DNA from: Cacajao melanocephalus
Lineage: Eukaryota > Chordata > Mammalia > Primates > Pitheciidae
Direction of reading: 5' to 3'
Assembly (NCBI GenBank): GCA_963573385.1
Contig: CAUYLG010033162.1
Coordinates: 62,001-126,000 of the forward strand
DNA length: 64,000 nucleotides
The notes below the pieces were generated by a model. The model did no database searches. It saw only the letters and a program-made list of their open reading frames with translations, and was not told where the DNA came from. Shown here piece after piece: positions 49,406 through 62,700 of this stretch. Made by a program: the position numbers and the translations under genes. How positions within the stretch are numbered: the stretch's first letter is position 1; each line of letters begins with the position of its first letter.

Positions 49406-49410
49406 CATAT
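49341..49410 (+). repeat. (AT)n(AC)n compound microsatellite
   Basis: About 12 AT units followed by AC units interrupted once by acaaac. It grows directly out of the preceding Alu's A tail. Confidence 0.95.
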
Positions 49411-49489
49411 CCCCACCAGATCAAACTCTTGCACCTAACTGGACAAGACAGAGGGAGGGTCTTGACCCTGGAAAGTCCAATGTACCCTT

Positions 49490-49600
49490 GCCAGTCTCCT
49501 GGTTCAAGTCCCTCATTGCACAGATGAAGAAACCCAAGGGCAAAGCAGGGCATGGCAGGGACTTCCAAAGCCAGATCCCACCAAACACCGGTCTCAGTGA
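49490..49600 (+). repeat. MIR fragment
   Basis: 'Ctcattgcacagatgaagaa' and 'acccaagggcaaagcagggc' fit the sense MIR core loosely. Confidence 0.55.
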
Positions 49601-49744
49601 TGACCCACTGTAGGTAAGCAACAGAAATACATGAGGTTAGTTTGAACTGCTTCACAGAGGAGGGGTGGCCCTCTGGTTCTAAAACCTCCAAAGGGGATGG
49701 GAAAATGAACCCTGAGTCCTAGATCTCATTCTGCTCCACCAGGG

Positions 49745-50080
49745 TCTCATGCTTCACTGGCTGTTCCCAGGTTGTGCCAAGCTTGTTCCTCCAACCTTGG
49801 GTGTTTGCACGTGCTATTCCCTCTCCTTGAGCACCCTTCCCTCAGATATGCATCTGGCTCTCTCCATCAGTTTCTTCATGTACCTGCTAACAGTTTATCT
49901 CATCAGTGAGGCCTTCCCTGATCATTCCTTCTCCCTCTCACCCTACTTTAGATTTCCTCTTGAACATAAGTTCCTTAAAGGCAGGGATTTCAGTAGTGAA
50001 CTGCCATCTCCCTGGCACCTAGAACAGTGTTCAGTACATATGAGGCACTAAGTATCTATGGAATGGATTAACAAATTGAT
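49745..50080 (+). repeat. L2 3' end
   Basis: 'Gggtgtttgcacgtgctatt', 'gaggccttccctgatcattc', 'ccttaaaggcagggatttca' and 'gaatggattaac' are L2 landmarks in order. Confidence 0.88.
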
Positions 50081-50489
50081 AAAACTGGGAACCCCACACT
50101 CAGTGTACAGCATGTCGCTAAGTGTCAAAGAGGGGAAGGCAGATGGGTGGGCACTGCCTGGACCCTGCAGCCACAGAGGCACCCAACTTTACTTCTGGAC
50201 CTACAGGCTGTCCAGGGCTCCTGGGCCTGTGGCAAGGACAGGGAGGGCTGGGACACTGTGTACAGTCAAAAACTCCCTCACCTTTTGGTCAGGTCCAAGA
50301 TGCTGGTAGCTGCTCCCCTGCTAATCAGGCCATAGAAAATGGAGCCTCTACCCATAGGCACTTAAGAAATGTGTGTGTTCATTCATTCGCTTGTGCATTT
50401 CAAACAACTAATGCATGCAGGGCTTACACCTGCACTTGTAGAAGGCTTGTGTCAGCGCTAACACAGCATACCATTCCAACGGGGCTAAG

Positions 50490-50885
50490 AGGCAGTCTGA
50501 CCGAGTAATTCCATTTCTAGGAACCTGCTGTCAGGATATATTCAGACATGAAAAAATGTTTTAGTTGCAGAGATTTTCCTCCCAGCAACACTTATAACAC
50601 TGAAAATTACAAACAAAAAAGCTACTTGCCAACTTCGGAGGGCCAGTTAAGTAAGCCACAAAACAGCCACAGGACGTCTGTGTGATTAGAATATTAAGAG
50701 GCTTGTTATAAAGCTGCATCTACAGGATAACCACAACTAATTAAAACAACAAAGGAATTTGAAAGACAAAAAAACCTCACAGGTGTTAGTTTTTCTATTC
50801 TTTCAACTTTTCTGTTATTTCCTAAATTTTCTATGATGAGCAATGATGAGTTAGAAGAAAGTCAAACTGAGAATTTATTTATTTT
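50490..50885 (+). mobile_element. Old L1 or HAL1-type 3' fragment
   Basis: 'Gtaattccatttctaggaac' opens the block and 'tttctgttatttcctaaatt' closes it, as in the 3' parts of old L1 and HAL1 elements. Confidence 0.65.
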
Positions 50886-51119
50886 TTAAATACTGTCATC
50901 TAATGCTTTATTGGTGCTAGGGTGTTAAACTGCTTAAATCTCCATCCCCCGACTCCCTGCTGCCTCCTGTCTTGTTTCTGCATCCCCAACTCTGCTTCCC
51001 CTTCCTGGGTCCCCTCCCTCTAACCCACCCTGCCCTAGCACTTCTGCAACACTCCGGCCTTGTAAGCCATACCTGGACCCACTCCTCCCTCAGAAACCAG
51101 CTCCAGGGTTGGGCTGCCT

Positions 51120-51225
51120 CCTCTACTTCCCAGATCCGTGGCTTTGGACAAGTTACTAAACCTGAGACTCCGTTTCCTCCTCAGGAAAATGAGGCTGACA
51201 TTATTAACCCACAGGGTCCTCCTCA
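51120..51225 (-). repeat. MIR fragment
   Basis: 'Ggctttggacaagttactaa' and 'ctccgtttcctcctcaggaa' are antisense MIR core words. Confidence 0.8.
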
Positions 51226-51744
51226 GCACTCCCGGGTGCTGAGGCTGTGAGCTGCTGTAGACACTGCCCCACACTGGAGCCCAATCTGCTGATTCTACTC
51301 AGCCTCGGGAAAAGCTGCTACTGGTGCCCTGATGCACAGGGAGAAGAGTCTTGATCCTCAGTCTGCATAAATCTGGGCACCTGTTCTCTCCTGAAGGCAG
51401 CAGAAGAAAAGTAGGTTTGCTCTTGGCTCCCAGATCAACATGATGGCTTATTGGTTGAAACTGCCACTCTGCCCTGCCCCCCACCCCTGTGGCATCCTCT
51501 ATGCCTTAGAGAACTCACAGCCCAACCCTCACTCCTCAGAGTTGATGCCCAATATGTGAGTCCCCTTTAGACCGTGTTCCTGGCAATGTCACCGAAGGTC
51601 TGGCTAATGCCATAGCTGGGATCCTGTCCACAGCGACATGCTCCAGTGCCCTGGCTCAGAGCTGGGCTCTCTTGCTCCCTTTTGATCACAGGGCTTTACT
51701 CATTCTTCCTTCAAAACTTGCATCCATCCCTATAATACCAGCTG

Positions 51745-51890
51745 TGAGGCAGGTGCTGAGGTATAAGGGTAAGAGGCTGTCTCAGGTCCCAGCTCTCTGG
51801 GAACTCACAAACCAATCAGAGAGAGAGAGGGATGCAGAAATCACAGGTTTCCATGCGGGGAATGCTAAGACAGAGGACCTTCCAGTGGGT
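51745..51890 (+). repeat. Ancient interspersed repeat, family not named
   Basis: 'Gtgctgaggtataagggtaa' and 'ctctctgggaactcacaaac' align in order with the copy at 59970/60928. Confidence 0.45.
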
Positions 51891-52224
51891 GACTGACTGA
51901 ACCATGGCTCAGCCTTGGGCAGAAAGTGATGCCTTCTAAGGGGAATATATCTGTGAAGCTAGACTGTGAGGGATGAGATACCAAGCAACAAAATCAGATC
52001 ACCCCATACATTTCCCAAAGTTCTCACTGGGCTCTTACTATCAGTATCCATCATTACCCACAATCTGATTCCAATGGAACCCGACGGACACCAGATGCCT
52101 GGTTACACCTGCCCCTTTGAGGTGTCTCCAAGCAGCCAGGCAGAAAGTTAGGTATACTTTAAGCCGTGCATGTTTTTTCTCTACCATCTCCTCCACAAGG
52201 CTCTCCATCATTAATCATGTTCTG

Positions 52225-52345
52225 GATGAATGCCACTCACAGTGAGGTCTCTGGACCAGTGGCTTCAGCATCATTGAATACCTGTCAGAAATGCAGAGTC
52301 CCAGGCCCCACCCCTGACCTACAGAATCTGAATCATTTTAAAGTG
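52225..52345 (+). mobile_element. MER5-like DNA transposon fragment
   Basis: 'Accagtggcttcagcatcat', 'gtcagaaatgcagagtccca' and 'ggccccacccctgacctaca' follow MER5A order. Confidence 0.8.
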
Positions 52346-52589
52346 GGAAAGGCTGTGCTCTCCATCCTAATTCCAACTTCCTCCTCTTCACTCTGTCGCC
52401 AGCTGCTATCTTTTGGTGCCTTCAACATCTAAGCGAACCAATGCCAACCTCTGGAGTTCCACGTCAGGCAGAATTACCTCAGCCCCCACCCTGCCCTGGG
52501 TGGCACACACCAACCACAGCTCTCTCTACCTCAAGCTGTGGACACATGTCCCATGGCAGTCCCTCTGTCCAGACAGCTGAGCCAGCACT

Positions 52590-52700
52590 GCTTGAGTACT
52601 TAGCATGCCGCTGTATCACCGGGAGATCATCACACAACCTTGTGAGGTGAAGACACCATGGGCATTCCACTGTGGAGAGGTGGTCGAGGCTCAGGAGGCT
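52590..52700 (+). repeat. MIR fragment
   Basis: 'Agtacttagcatgccgctgt' and 'acacaaccttgtgaggtgaa' resemble the first half of sense MIR. Confidence 0.55.
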
Positions 52701-53282
52701 GGAGCAGGGCCTTGGAGTGAGCAAGTGGGGGTGTGGGGATGGTCCCTGACTTATCACCTATGCTAAGAGTTAACACTGAGCATGGCAGCCTGGCCGAGCC
52801 ACCTCTGTGGAAGCTTGGAGCCGAGGAAGGACGTCTGGATCTGAAGTGAGGAACAGGCCCTTGGCTGGGAGCTAGAACTAAGAGGCAAAAGTCATGGAGA
52901 ACACGTGGGAGAGGAAGTAGAGGCCAGATCCTGAAAAGCTCTTCAGTGGTGGACTGAGGTGCCTGGACTTCAGAGGAGATAGGAGGGTAGTGAGGTTTCT
53001 GGAGCAGGTTGGTCAAAGTCGGCAGCACCCTTGTTTGATATCCGTCCCGTTCCCTCACCCCACATCTATCTGGGACTTGCTTCTCTGACCCTCCTGCTGT
53101 GGCAAGATCCTGATTCTCCCAGGTACATGCGGCTCTACTTCCTGCCCACTCATCCTCACACAGTCCTCAGCCCTCCGTGACTCACAATCCTGGGCTAGGA
53201 CAAAGCCTGGCTCCCAGGCTCCCCTACCAGTGGTTTCCCCAGCTGGCTCCTCAACAGCAAAGGCTTATCAAGAATCATATAA

Positions 53283-53768
<486 letters not shown>

Positions 53769-54184
53769 TCATCTCCTCCTACGGAAACCAGACTCTTCTC
53801 CCTCCCCTTCCACCACCCATCCTGAGAAGACTGAGTAAGGGAGAGCCTCTGCCCTGGAGCACCTCAAGAGAGGGGACTCCTTTGCAGTGTGTACCCCTTT
53901 AAAGGAAAAACAGTCTCAAGACCCACCCCTGACCCCCATACACCCCTGCTCCTGGACCTATTTAGTAACTCTGAAGAAAACTGAAGCCTTTCTTGGTCTT
54001 TGGAAATTCTTTTAATAGCAAATAACCACTGCAACAACAAATCTAACTTTACGATTAAAAATACTTAACTTTACAAAAAACAGAAAACATTACAATTACA
54101 ACACAAAACTTAGAAATTCTTGCACTATGAACAGATTGAAGGCAGGTCTGCAGGACTCTGTGAAACACAGACCTCCCCTAGAGT

Positions 54185-54330
54185 CCAGCTACTCAACATA
54201 TGGTGGCTTACGGGCCCCATCCCAGCATCACCTGGAAGGGTGATGGAAAGGTAGAGTATAGAGCCCAGCGCAGACCTGCTGAGTACATATTTGCATTTTA
54301 GCATGAAAGCTTGGGAAGCCCTGGCTTAGA
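54185..54330 (+). mobile_element. MER5-like DNA transposon fragment
   Basis: 'Ggccccatcccagcatcacc' and 'gcatgaaagcttgggaagcc' resemble the MER5 interior and 3' end. Confidence 0.55.
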
Positions 54331-54778
54331 GCATACATTCTGCGGGGTTGGAGAAAAGACGAGGAAAAGCAAGGCCAGATGGAGCCCGCACAGAATGAGG
54401 TGATCTTCCGTGCTTTTTAAGGGAACATTTTTCTGGCAGCTGTGTGAAGGAGGTACAGGCACAGGGGGCCTATTTGTGACAGTGAGCAAAAGAGGCAAAC
54501 GAGAGAAGCGAGCGAACCCAGTTTGGGTGGAGTGGAGAAGAGGAGTGAGCTGGAGAAGGGATTTCTGAGGTGTGGTAGGCAGGTTTGTCCAGGGCAGGTG
54601 TGGGGGACAAGTAAAGAGTGACCTTGGGTTTCTAAGCAAGAAGACTGTGTCACTAGTGGAGAGGGCATTTTTAAGAAAGAAAGTGATGAGCTCTGTTTCA
54701 GAAATGCAGAGGAAGGCCCGGGGGGCTACTCATGAGAAGTTGTGCAGACCTAACATACACAGGGTTGGAAATGCCCAG

Positions 54779-55148
54779 TGATACGGTTTGGCTGTGTCCC
54801 CACACAAATCTCATTGAATTATAGCTCCCATAATCCTCATGTGTCATGGGAGGGACTAGATGGGAGGTAACTGAATCACAGGAGCAGTTACCCGCATGCT
54901 GCTATTCTCAGGAGAGTGAGTTCTCATGAGATCCGATGGTTTTGTAAGGGGCTATTCCCCCTTCTGCTCTGCACTTCTCCTTGCTGCCGCCATGTGAAGG
55001 AGGTCGTCTTTGCTTCCCCTTCCACCATGGTTATGTTTTCTGAGGCCTCCCCAGCCCTGTGGAATTATGAGTCAATTAAACCTCTTTCCTTAATAATTAC
55101 TCAGTCTCTGGTATGTCTTTATTAGCAGTGTGAGAATGGACTAATATA
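54779..55148 (+). mobile_element. Solo LTR of the MaLR group (THE1-like), with 5-bp target duplication
   Basis: It starts tgatacggtttggctgtgtc and ends ggactaatata. Words such as 'catgggagggactagatggg' and 'ttctgaggcctccccagccc' are THE1/MST landmarks. CCCAG is present on both sides (54774-54778 and 55149-55153). No internal retroviral sequence adjoins it, so this is a solo LTR with no coding content. Confidence 0.9.
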
Positions 55149-55504
55149 CCCAGAGATGACCAGACTGGAGATACAGACGTATAAGCCCCTGACAGGACCA
55201 GCTGAGTTTACCTGAAAAGGCCTACAGGACATAAGAGCAGACGATAAAGGGAACAGGCAGCAGACGAAGAGCCAAGGTGGGCTGGAAGGCAGGAGGGGAG
55301 AGGAGCATCACAGAAGCCCTGGAACAGAGAATAATTTCTCTGACCAAATGAGCTGAGATATGAGAACCTGCCTCTGGTCTTAACAAGTGAGCCGTCCCTG
55401 GGCATTGCGGCAAGAGCAGTGTTGCTCAAGTGGCAGGTGGGGAAGCCTGGTAAGTGCAGGATGGACTGCTCTAAATGCCTAAACGTCCCACCTGAGCCTG
55501 TGAG

Positions 55505-56000
55505 TTCCCTTTCAACAAAATTGTGTCTTTCCACACACCCATGCTTGCAGCAGCATTATTCACAACAGCCAAAAGGCAAAGCAACCCAAGTGTCTATGAA
55601 CAGCAGAATGGATAAACAAAGTGTACTGCAAACATACAACAGAATAGTATTCAGTTTTAAAAGGAAGGAAATTCTCCCACATGCTACAACATGGATGGAC
55701 CTTAAAGCATTATACTATGTGGAATAATCCAGTTACAAAAGGACACTGTATAATTCCACTTAAGTAAAGCACTTAGAGTAGTTGAATTCATGGAGATAAA
55801 AAGTAGAATGGTGGCTGCCGGGAGCTGGGGGAGGGAGTTATTGAATGGGTATGGAATTTTGGTTTAGTAAGATGAAAAGAGTTCTGTGGATGGATGGTGG
55901 TGATGACTGCACAACAATGTGAATGTACTTAATACCAATGAATTGTGCACTTAAATAGTATTAACATGTAAATCTTATGTGTATTTCACTATGATTAAAA
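55505..56000 (+). mobile_element. L1M-class 3' end
   Basis: 'Gcagcagcattattcacaac', 'atgcagaatggataaac'-type sequence, 'ctacaacatggatggacctt' and 'gaattgtgcacttaaatagt' are L1 ORF2-end and 3' UTR landmarks in order. Degenerate. Confidence 0.88.
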
Positions 56001-56048
56001 AATTACACATCACTCCTTTTTTATAGGTATAGAAAACCTGAACTCCTT

Positions 56049-56282
56049 CAGGAGCTTGAGACCAACCTGGCCAACATGGTGAAACCCCACCTCCACAAAA
56101 AATACAAAAACTAGCCGAGCACTGTGGTGCACACCTGTAATCCCAGCTCCTCGGGAGGCTGAGGCAGGAGAATCGCTTGAATCTGGGAGGCAGATTGCAG
56201 TGAGCCAAGATCGCACCACTGCACTCCAGCCTGGGTGACAGAGGGGACTCCGTCTCAAAAAAAAAAAAAAAAGAAAAAAAAG
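56049..56282 (+). mobile_element. 5'-truncated Alu with target-site duplication
   Basis: Starts inside the left arm (aggagcttgagaccaacctg). Flanked by agaaaacctgaactcctt at 56031-56048 and the close copy agaaaatctgaactctt just after the A-rich tail. Confidence 0.9.
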
Positions 56283-56769
56283 AAAGAAAATCTGAACTCT
56301 TGGAAGTGAATGGTATTTCTCATCAACAGAAGTGAAAGTAAATGTTTTTCAGTTACTGTGAACTGTTCCTCCAGGAGGCTTGTTGGTGCAAGGGAAGGGA
56401 GAAATCAGGTGGTGACCTAAAGATGGGGCCAGCTCCACTTCCAGGTGGTAGGAAGTTAGTGGAGAGGTAAGCCTGAGCCAGAGACGTTCACTTTTCTCGG
56501 ACTGGAGGAAAGGCAGCAAGAAGAGAGGGGCCAGAAAGTGAAGAGATAGGGTAAAGGAGGCTCGCACAGACGGCCTCCAGCATTGCAGGGCAACAGGTGG
56601 AGGTGGTGGGGTCACCTGGAGAGGTGAGGACAGCAGCCAGGAGACTTGGAAAGGGGAGAAAGCTCAGGTGGAAGGAGGATGGTGCAGACTGACAGCAGGG
56701 AGGGCCCAGCTGGCCGCAAAGCACAGAGGACATTATCTGAAACTGTCAGGAAACCCCGGGCAGCAGACC

Positions 56770-56955
56770 TCAAAGGGCAGTCCCAGCAGCTAAACCAGTG
56801 GCATCATCAGAGAGCTTGTTAGAAATGTAAACCTACCAGCCTCACCAGAGGCTCTGATTCAGACCAAGAGAATCACACACTCTGGGGGTGGGGCCCAACA
56901 GCCTCTCTTAACCAGCCTTCCTGGTGATATGCTATAGTTTGAGAAAAGCCACTAT
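56770..56955 (+). mobile_element. MER5-like DNA transposon
   Basis: 'Agagcttgttagaaatgtaa', 'gaggctctgattcagaccaa', 'gggggtggggcccaacagcc' and a terminal 'tatagtttgagaaaagccac' are in MER5A order. Confidence 0.85.
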
Positions 56956-57199
56956 AGGATGTGGAAATTCAATAGAAGGTATACATCATCTTTTTCACAT
57001 AAAAATGAAAAGAAAAAAAAGACAGCCTAGCAACTCCTACATAGAGAAATTCAGCAAGAAATGCCTAACTGCTTCAATGCCAATACAACTCATTTCTATA
57101 GCTAGAGGAATGCCAAAGGGGATTAACCAAACAAAAATACATGGCCTTTCTGACAGACTTCCTTGGATGAGATGTAGAAAACACACTCAAGATCTGGGG

Positions 57200-57325
57200 G
57201 CTGGAAATTCTGAGACATGGGTACCAGTTGCTGCTCTGCCATTGACTGTGTGCCCTTGAGTATGTTACATCCCTTACAGAGCCTTGATTTTCTCCATCCA
57301 CAAAAGAGGGAGCTGGAAAAAGCTT
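57200..57325 (-). repeat. MIR fragment
   Basis: 'Gttgctgctctgccattgac', 'tgtgtgcccttgagtatgtt' and 'gattttctccatccacaaaa' are antisense MIR. Confidence 0.85.
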
Positions 57326-57437
57326 TTCTAGGGTCCCTTCCAGTTCTGACACTGTGACATGCTCTGTCCTATAAAAAGTGACCCCAAACAAATGCTTTTA
57401 AGCAGCTGTGTGGGGTCGGAAGGAAGGGGGAAGCACT

Positions 57438-57787
57438 TTTTTTTTTTTTTTTTTTTTTTTAGAGAAAATTTAACGCTCTTTCCCCCAGGCTGGAGTAAAG
57501 TGGTGCAATCTTAGCGCCCTTAAACCTTTGTGCCGCCCTCTCCAGCCCACCACCGGTTCAAGCCATTCTCCTGCCTCAGCCTCCCAAGTAGCTGGGATTA
57601 CAGGTGCCCACCAGCACTCCTGTGTAATTTTTTGTATTTTCAGTAGAGACAGGGTCTCACCAAGTTGGCCATGCTGGTCTTGAACTCACCAAGTTGGCCA
57701 GCCTGGTCTTGAACTTCTGACCTTAGGCGATCCACTAGCCTCTGCCTCCCAAAGTGCTAGGATTACAGGCATGAGCCACCACGCCCA
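57438..57787 (-). mobile_element. Alu, antisense, with a 29-bp internal duplication
   Basis: Runs from a T23 tract to gagccaccacgccca. The segment tcaccaagttggcc..tggtcttgaac occurs at 57657-57685 and again at 57686-57714, making the element longer than usual. The first arm is strongly diverged. Confidence 0.9.
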
Positions 57788-57798
57788 AGTGGAAGTAC

Positions 57799-58090
57799 TT
57801 TTTTTTTTTTTTTTTTTTTTGAGACAGAGTCTCGCTTGGTTGCCAGGCTGGAGTGCAGTGGCATGATCTCGACTCACTGCAACCTCCACCTCCCCAAGTT
57901 CAATCAACTCTCCTGTCTCAGCCTCCCAAGTAGCTGGGACTACAGGCACATGCTACCATGCCCCACTAATTTTTGTATTCTTAGTAGAGATGGGGTTTCA
58001 CCATATTGGTCAGGCTGGTCTTGAGCCCCTGACCTCAGGTGATCCACCTGCCTAGGCCTCCCAAAGTGTTGGGATTACAGGCGTGAGCCA
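57799..58090 (-). mobile_element. Alu (AluS-like), full length, antisense
   Basis: Begins T21 gagacagagtctcgcttggt and ends caggcgtgagccaca. It sits only about 12 bp after another antisense Alu. Confidence 0.94.
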
Positions 58091-59574
58091 CAAAGCAGTA
58101 AAATCTAATAACACAGTTAAACCAGAAAGTCTTTCCAACATTCATCAGTACTAGTATCTTGCATTCTAAGAACTGGAACATTCCTTTACTAACTGGCTTT
58201 TCCATTAAAGCTGCTGATGCCTAGAGTAATAAAAACACGACTGCACTGGACAGTGTTCTTAAAGTTCACATGACTGGGATGCTTCCCAGAAAATAGCTCC
58301 ATTATCATCACATTCTCATCCTATAATACTTTGCAATCCAAGAAGGCAAGGTTTGTATCTTCTAGGCAGAAAGTGAGTTGAAGAACCAGACTGTACGGAT
58401 CCCAGGCCCTGACCTCTTGACCGGAGTGTCTGGGCACCTGATATTACAAATCTAGGCTTCCTGATAAATGGCCCTGTAGTGACCTTGTTACTGGGATCCC
58501 TAGATGCTGGCTTCCTGCCCAGTTTCTCTGCATCCAAGACCCTGTCTGTACCTACTGTTCATCCAATGCCCATCGTCTTGTGCCTGGGTCCCCTGTGCCA
58601 CCTGCTTCCCTGCCTTTGCCAAAGGTCAGCGAAACAGTCATGATCTCAGAACTAGGGCTGGAACAGGGATGTGGGCGTTGGTGCAGGAAGAAGAGGTGGA
58701 AGTGCGAGCACTAGAGGAAAGAAGATAAGGCCTAGGGTGACTCCCGCCTCCTGCCCTTCCTTGCTTACACACCCTGGCTCTTAAATTCTATTAGAAATTG
58801 GTCAGTGGGAAGCACAGCTGGCTTGTTCGCCTCTCTGTGCATCTATCATAAACCCTGTCCCTGCTCCTCCATCCAGGCTGGGTATGTGAGTGAGGTCCCA
58901 GACTCTACCAGTCCCTGTGGCAGGAAGGTACTGTAGTGAGGTGAGGGCTGACAAAAGGCCAGCGTGGCAGGCACAAAGCTGGGGAGTGGAATCCCACCAC
59001 AGGTGGGACCACAGAGGTGTGGGGACCAAAGCCACAAATATCAGGGCTGCAGGCCATGCAGAGATTAATTTTGTCTTTATCCACGCAGAACATTCCCAGT
59101 GCTAGAGGGTTTTCCATGCTGGTTCACCCTGCACTGATCTCAACCTCCAAGTCACTCTTAAATAGGGTGACCACCCGTCCTGATTTACCTAGGGCAGTCC
59201 CAGCTGAGGCCTGTCAGTCAGTTGCAATTATTAATAGTACCCCTTTTATTCTCAAATTGTTCTGGTTGGAATGATAAATTATAGTTGCACTATTCTTGGG
59301 GTTCTAGGCCTGTGAAGTCAGAGTTGCAATTAGAGAAGGCTACTCAGGATTAGCAGGGATCCCCAACCTGGTAAGTCTCACCCCTCATCAAACATTCCAT
59401 TTGCCTCTCCAATATCCCTTCCAAACCATCATCTGGCTTCTGCTTGTATACCTGCAAAGACGGCAGGCTCACTATCTTCTGAGGAAGCCTTTCTTTTGGG
59501 GGGAAAGCTTTGTTATAAAAATAGCAGGATTCAAACCTGTATACAGTATGACTGCAACTAAATAATAACATCCA

Positions 59575-59880
59575 GGCTGGGTAGGGAGGCTCACGCCTGT
59601 AATCCCAGCACTTTGGAAGGCCGAGGCAGGTGGATCACTTGAGGTCAGGAGTGCCAGATGAACCTGGCCAACATGGCAAAACCCCATCTCTACTAAAAAT
59701 ACAAAAAATTAGCCAGGCGTGGTAGCCCATGCCTATAATCTCAGTTACTCAGGAGGCTGCTGCAGGTGAATCACTTGAACCCTGGAGGCAGAGGTTGGAG
59801 TGAGCCGAGATTGTGCCACTGCACTCTAGCCTGGGTGACAAAGCGAGACACCATCTCAAAAACAAAAACAAAAACAAAAC
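59575..59880 (+). mobile_element. Alu, full length, (CAAAAA)n tail
   Basis: Starts ggctgggtagggaggctcac and ends caaaaacaaaaacaaaaaca. Possible short target duplication acatcc on both sides. Confidence 0.93.
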
Positions 59881-59969
59881 ACATCCCTCAGCAGGGAAAG
59901 GTGTGGGGGTGGAGGAAAGCAGAAAACCTGCTGACTTTCCCCTTGCACCTCCTTCCGTCTCTCCTTCTC

Positions 59970-60060
59970 CTCGTTCAACAAATATTTACTGAGTGCATCT
60001 GATGGTCCAGGCACTGTGCTTGGCACTGGGGACAAAAGGGTGAGTTAAAACGGACTCAAA
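59970..60060 (+). repeat. Ancient repeat, left part, split by a later L1
   Basis: 'Tcaacaaatatttactgagt' and 'caggcactgtgcttggcact' open the same old family that resumes at 60928 after an L1 and an Alu. Confidence 0.6.
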
Positions 60061-60089
60061 GCGAGGGGCATTCTACAATATAATTAGCT

Positions 60090-60895
<806 letters not shown>

Positions 60896-60927
60896 AGCTT
60901 AGAAATAGTTAAAAAAGAAAGAAAAAG

Positions 60928-61420
60928 AGACCCTGCCTTCAAACAGCTTACAGTGTGGCTGGGAGACAGGTACTAATACTAATAATTACACTATCTAAAC
61001 TGTGAAATTGCCACTAGGAAACGTGCTATAATGAAGAGAGATCTGGTGGCATGAACATTTATAGCAACAGTTTAACTCAAGTCAGGAAGGTGAGCGAAGG
61101 CATCTGCAATCACGGAGCTGAGACCGACAGGAGAAAAGTAACCAATGGGGAGGGGGAGAAGGTTCCAAGCTCTTGCAGGCCTTGCAGCAGGAAGGAGCAC
61201 GGTGATGTGAGGCTGGAAAGAGCATGAACACAACACAGGGCCTGCGGGAGATGCCAAGAGATCAGCTTTGTCTTCGTTTTGAGAGCAACAGCAGTGTATG
61301 GAAGACTCCCTTGTCTGTGGAGTAGAGAACCCACAGAAGTGGCAGAGGGCAGTGCTGAGAGTGGGCCAGCTGCTTTCATGAGAAGCATCGTGCATGACTT
61401 CTCTTGTGCTCCCTGACACT
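60928..61420 (+). repeat. Ancient repeat, right part
   Basis: 'Agaccctgccttcaaacagc ttacagtgtg' and, further on, 'aggaaggagcacggtgatgt' continue the element begun at 59970. The later part is uncertain. Confidence 0.5.
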
Positions 61421-61889
61421 TTTATTTTCTACAAGAACCATGTATGCATTTGATAATCAGGCCAGGGGTGAGGAGCCAGTGGCGAAGACTGAACTCGGGC
61501 AGCTAAACTCCCCTCCCCAGACTCAAGAGTGGCTGATGGAGCTGGCTGCTGCCTCCCTCACCGAGAACCTCTGGGCTAGCCCTTGAGCTGATGTGGCTGA
61601 GGGAGGTGACATGCAAGGGCCAGATCTCCAACCCTGCTCCTACACCAGGGGCCCCTCATCAGCACAGTGTTCAGGCAGCCATGGCCCTGCCCAGTCTTGC
61701 TTCCTCTAGGAACATCCCTTCAGTCCTGAGAACCAGGACCTGTGGTCCTGACTGGGGAAGGACCCTCACTCTCCCGCAGCGACTGGCAGCACTGAACATA
61801 GATCCAAGCACTTCTCTCGAGGGTCAGGGTTCTGACCACAAAAAGAGGGACCCCTTATCTATACCAAGTTTTGCCTTAGTTGGTTTTCC

Positions 61890-62030
61890 ATCATTAGCTC
61901 ATTTGCAACAGTCAATTTAAAGGGAATAGGTGCTGTTGTGATTCTCATTTTACAAGGTGGAAGCTGATGACACAATTTGGGTCATTCTGGTCATGCCCAA
62001 GTAAATCAGAGTTGAGAGGCCAGGAGAAAA
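61890..62030 (+). repeat. MIR fragment
   Basis: 'Ttctcattttacaaggtgga' is the sense MIR core; flanks fit loosely. Confidence 0.65.
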
Positions 62031-62404
62031 ATACTCAGGGCACATTGCTACAAAAATATAATTATCTGCAAGCCTGGCTGCTAAAACTGCCTGTTAGGAC
62101 CTAAAACCAGTTTTATTTAATAACTACTGAAACAGCTTGCTGCGACTCTAAGACTAGTTTTATCTACCACCTTCATGCAACAATCAGAGCTTCCCAACTC
62201 CCTAAGAGCTTCTCCAGTGCCAATGGACTTTAAAAACAACTCATAACATTTCTCATTCTAATGAAACCCCCAACCTTCTCTTAGTTTGCTAGGCAAACCA
62301 AAGACCACCTGGTCCGTATATATTTCCCAAATTATAATTCTTACTTCCCAAGTAAAATGCTTTACATTTAGAGAAATATCTGTTTTTATATTTTATTTGA
62401 CTTC

Positions 62405-62700
62405 AACAAATGATTTGTGTAGGCACAGACTTGGGTTCAAATGCTGGCTGCAGCCAGGCACAGTGGTTCATGCCTGTAATTCCAGCTCTTTGAGAGGCTG
62501 AGGCAGGAGGATCACTTGAGCCCAGGAGTTCAAGATCAGCCTGGCAACATGGCGAGACCCTGTCTCTACATTTAAAAAGCAAAACAAACAAAAACCCCCA
62601 AAAGACAAATCTCCGCTGCACTGCTTACAAACACTGTGCCCTTTGGTAGAGAAAACCTCAGTTTTCTCACCCCATCTATAAAATGGGGCTGGAAGGAATC
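62405..62700 (-). repeat. MIR split by an Alu monomer
   Basis: 'Cagacttgggttcaaatgct ggctgc' (to 62452) and 'cctcagttttctcaccccat' (after 62600) are successive antisense MIR segments on either side of the Alu fragment. Confidence 0.82.
62453..62600 (+). mobile_element. Alu left-monomer (FLAM-like)
   Basis: Starts gccaggcacagtggttcatg and passes from tctctacattt into an A-rich tail. There is no second arm. Confidence 0.87.
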
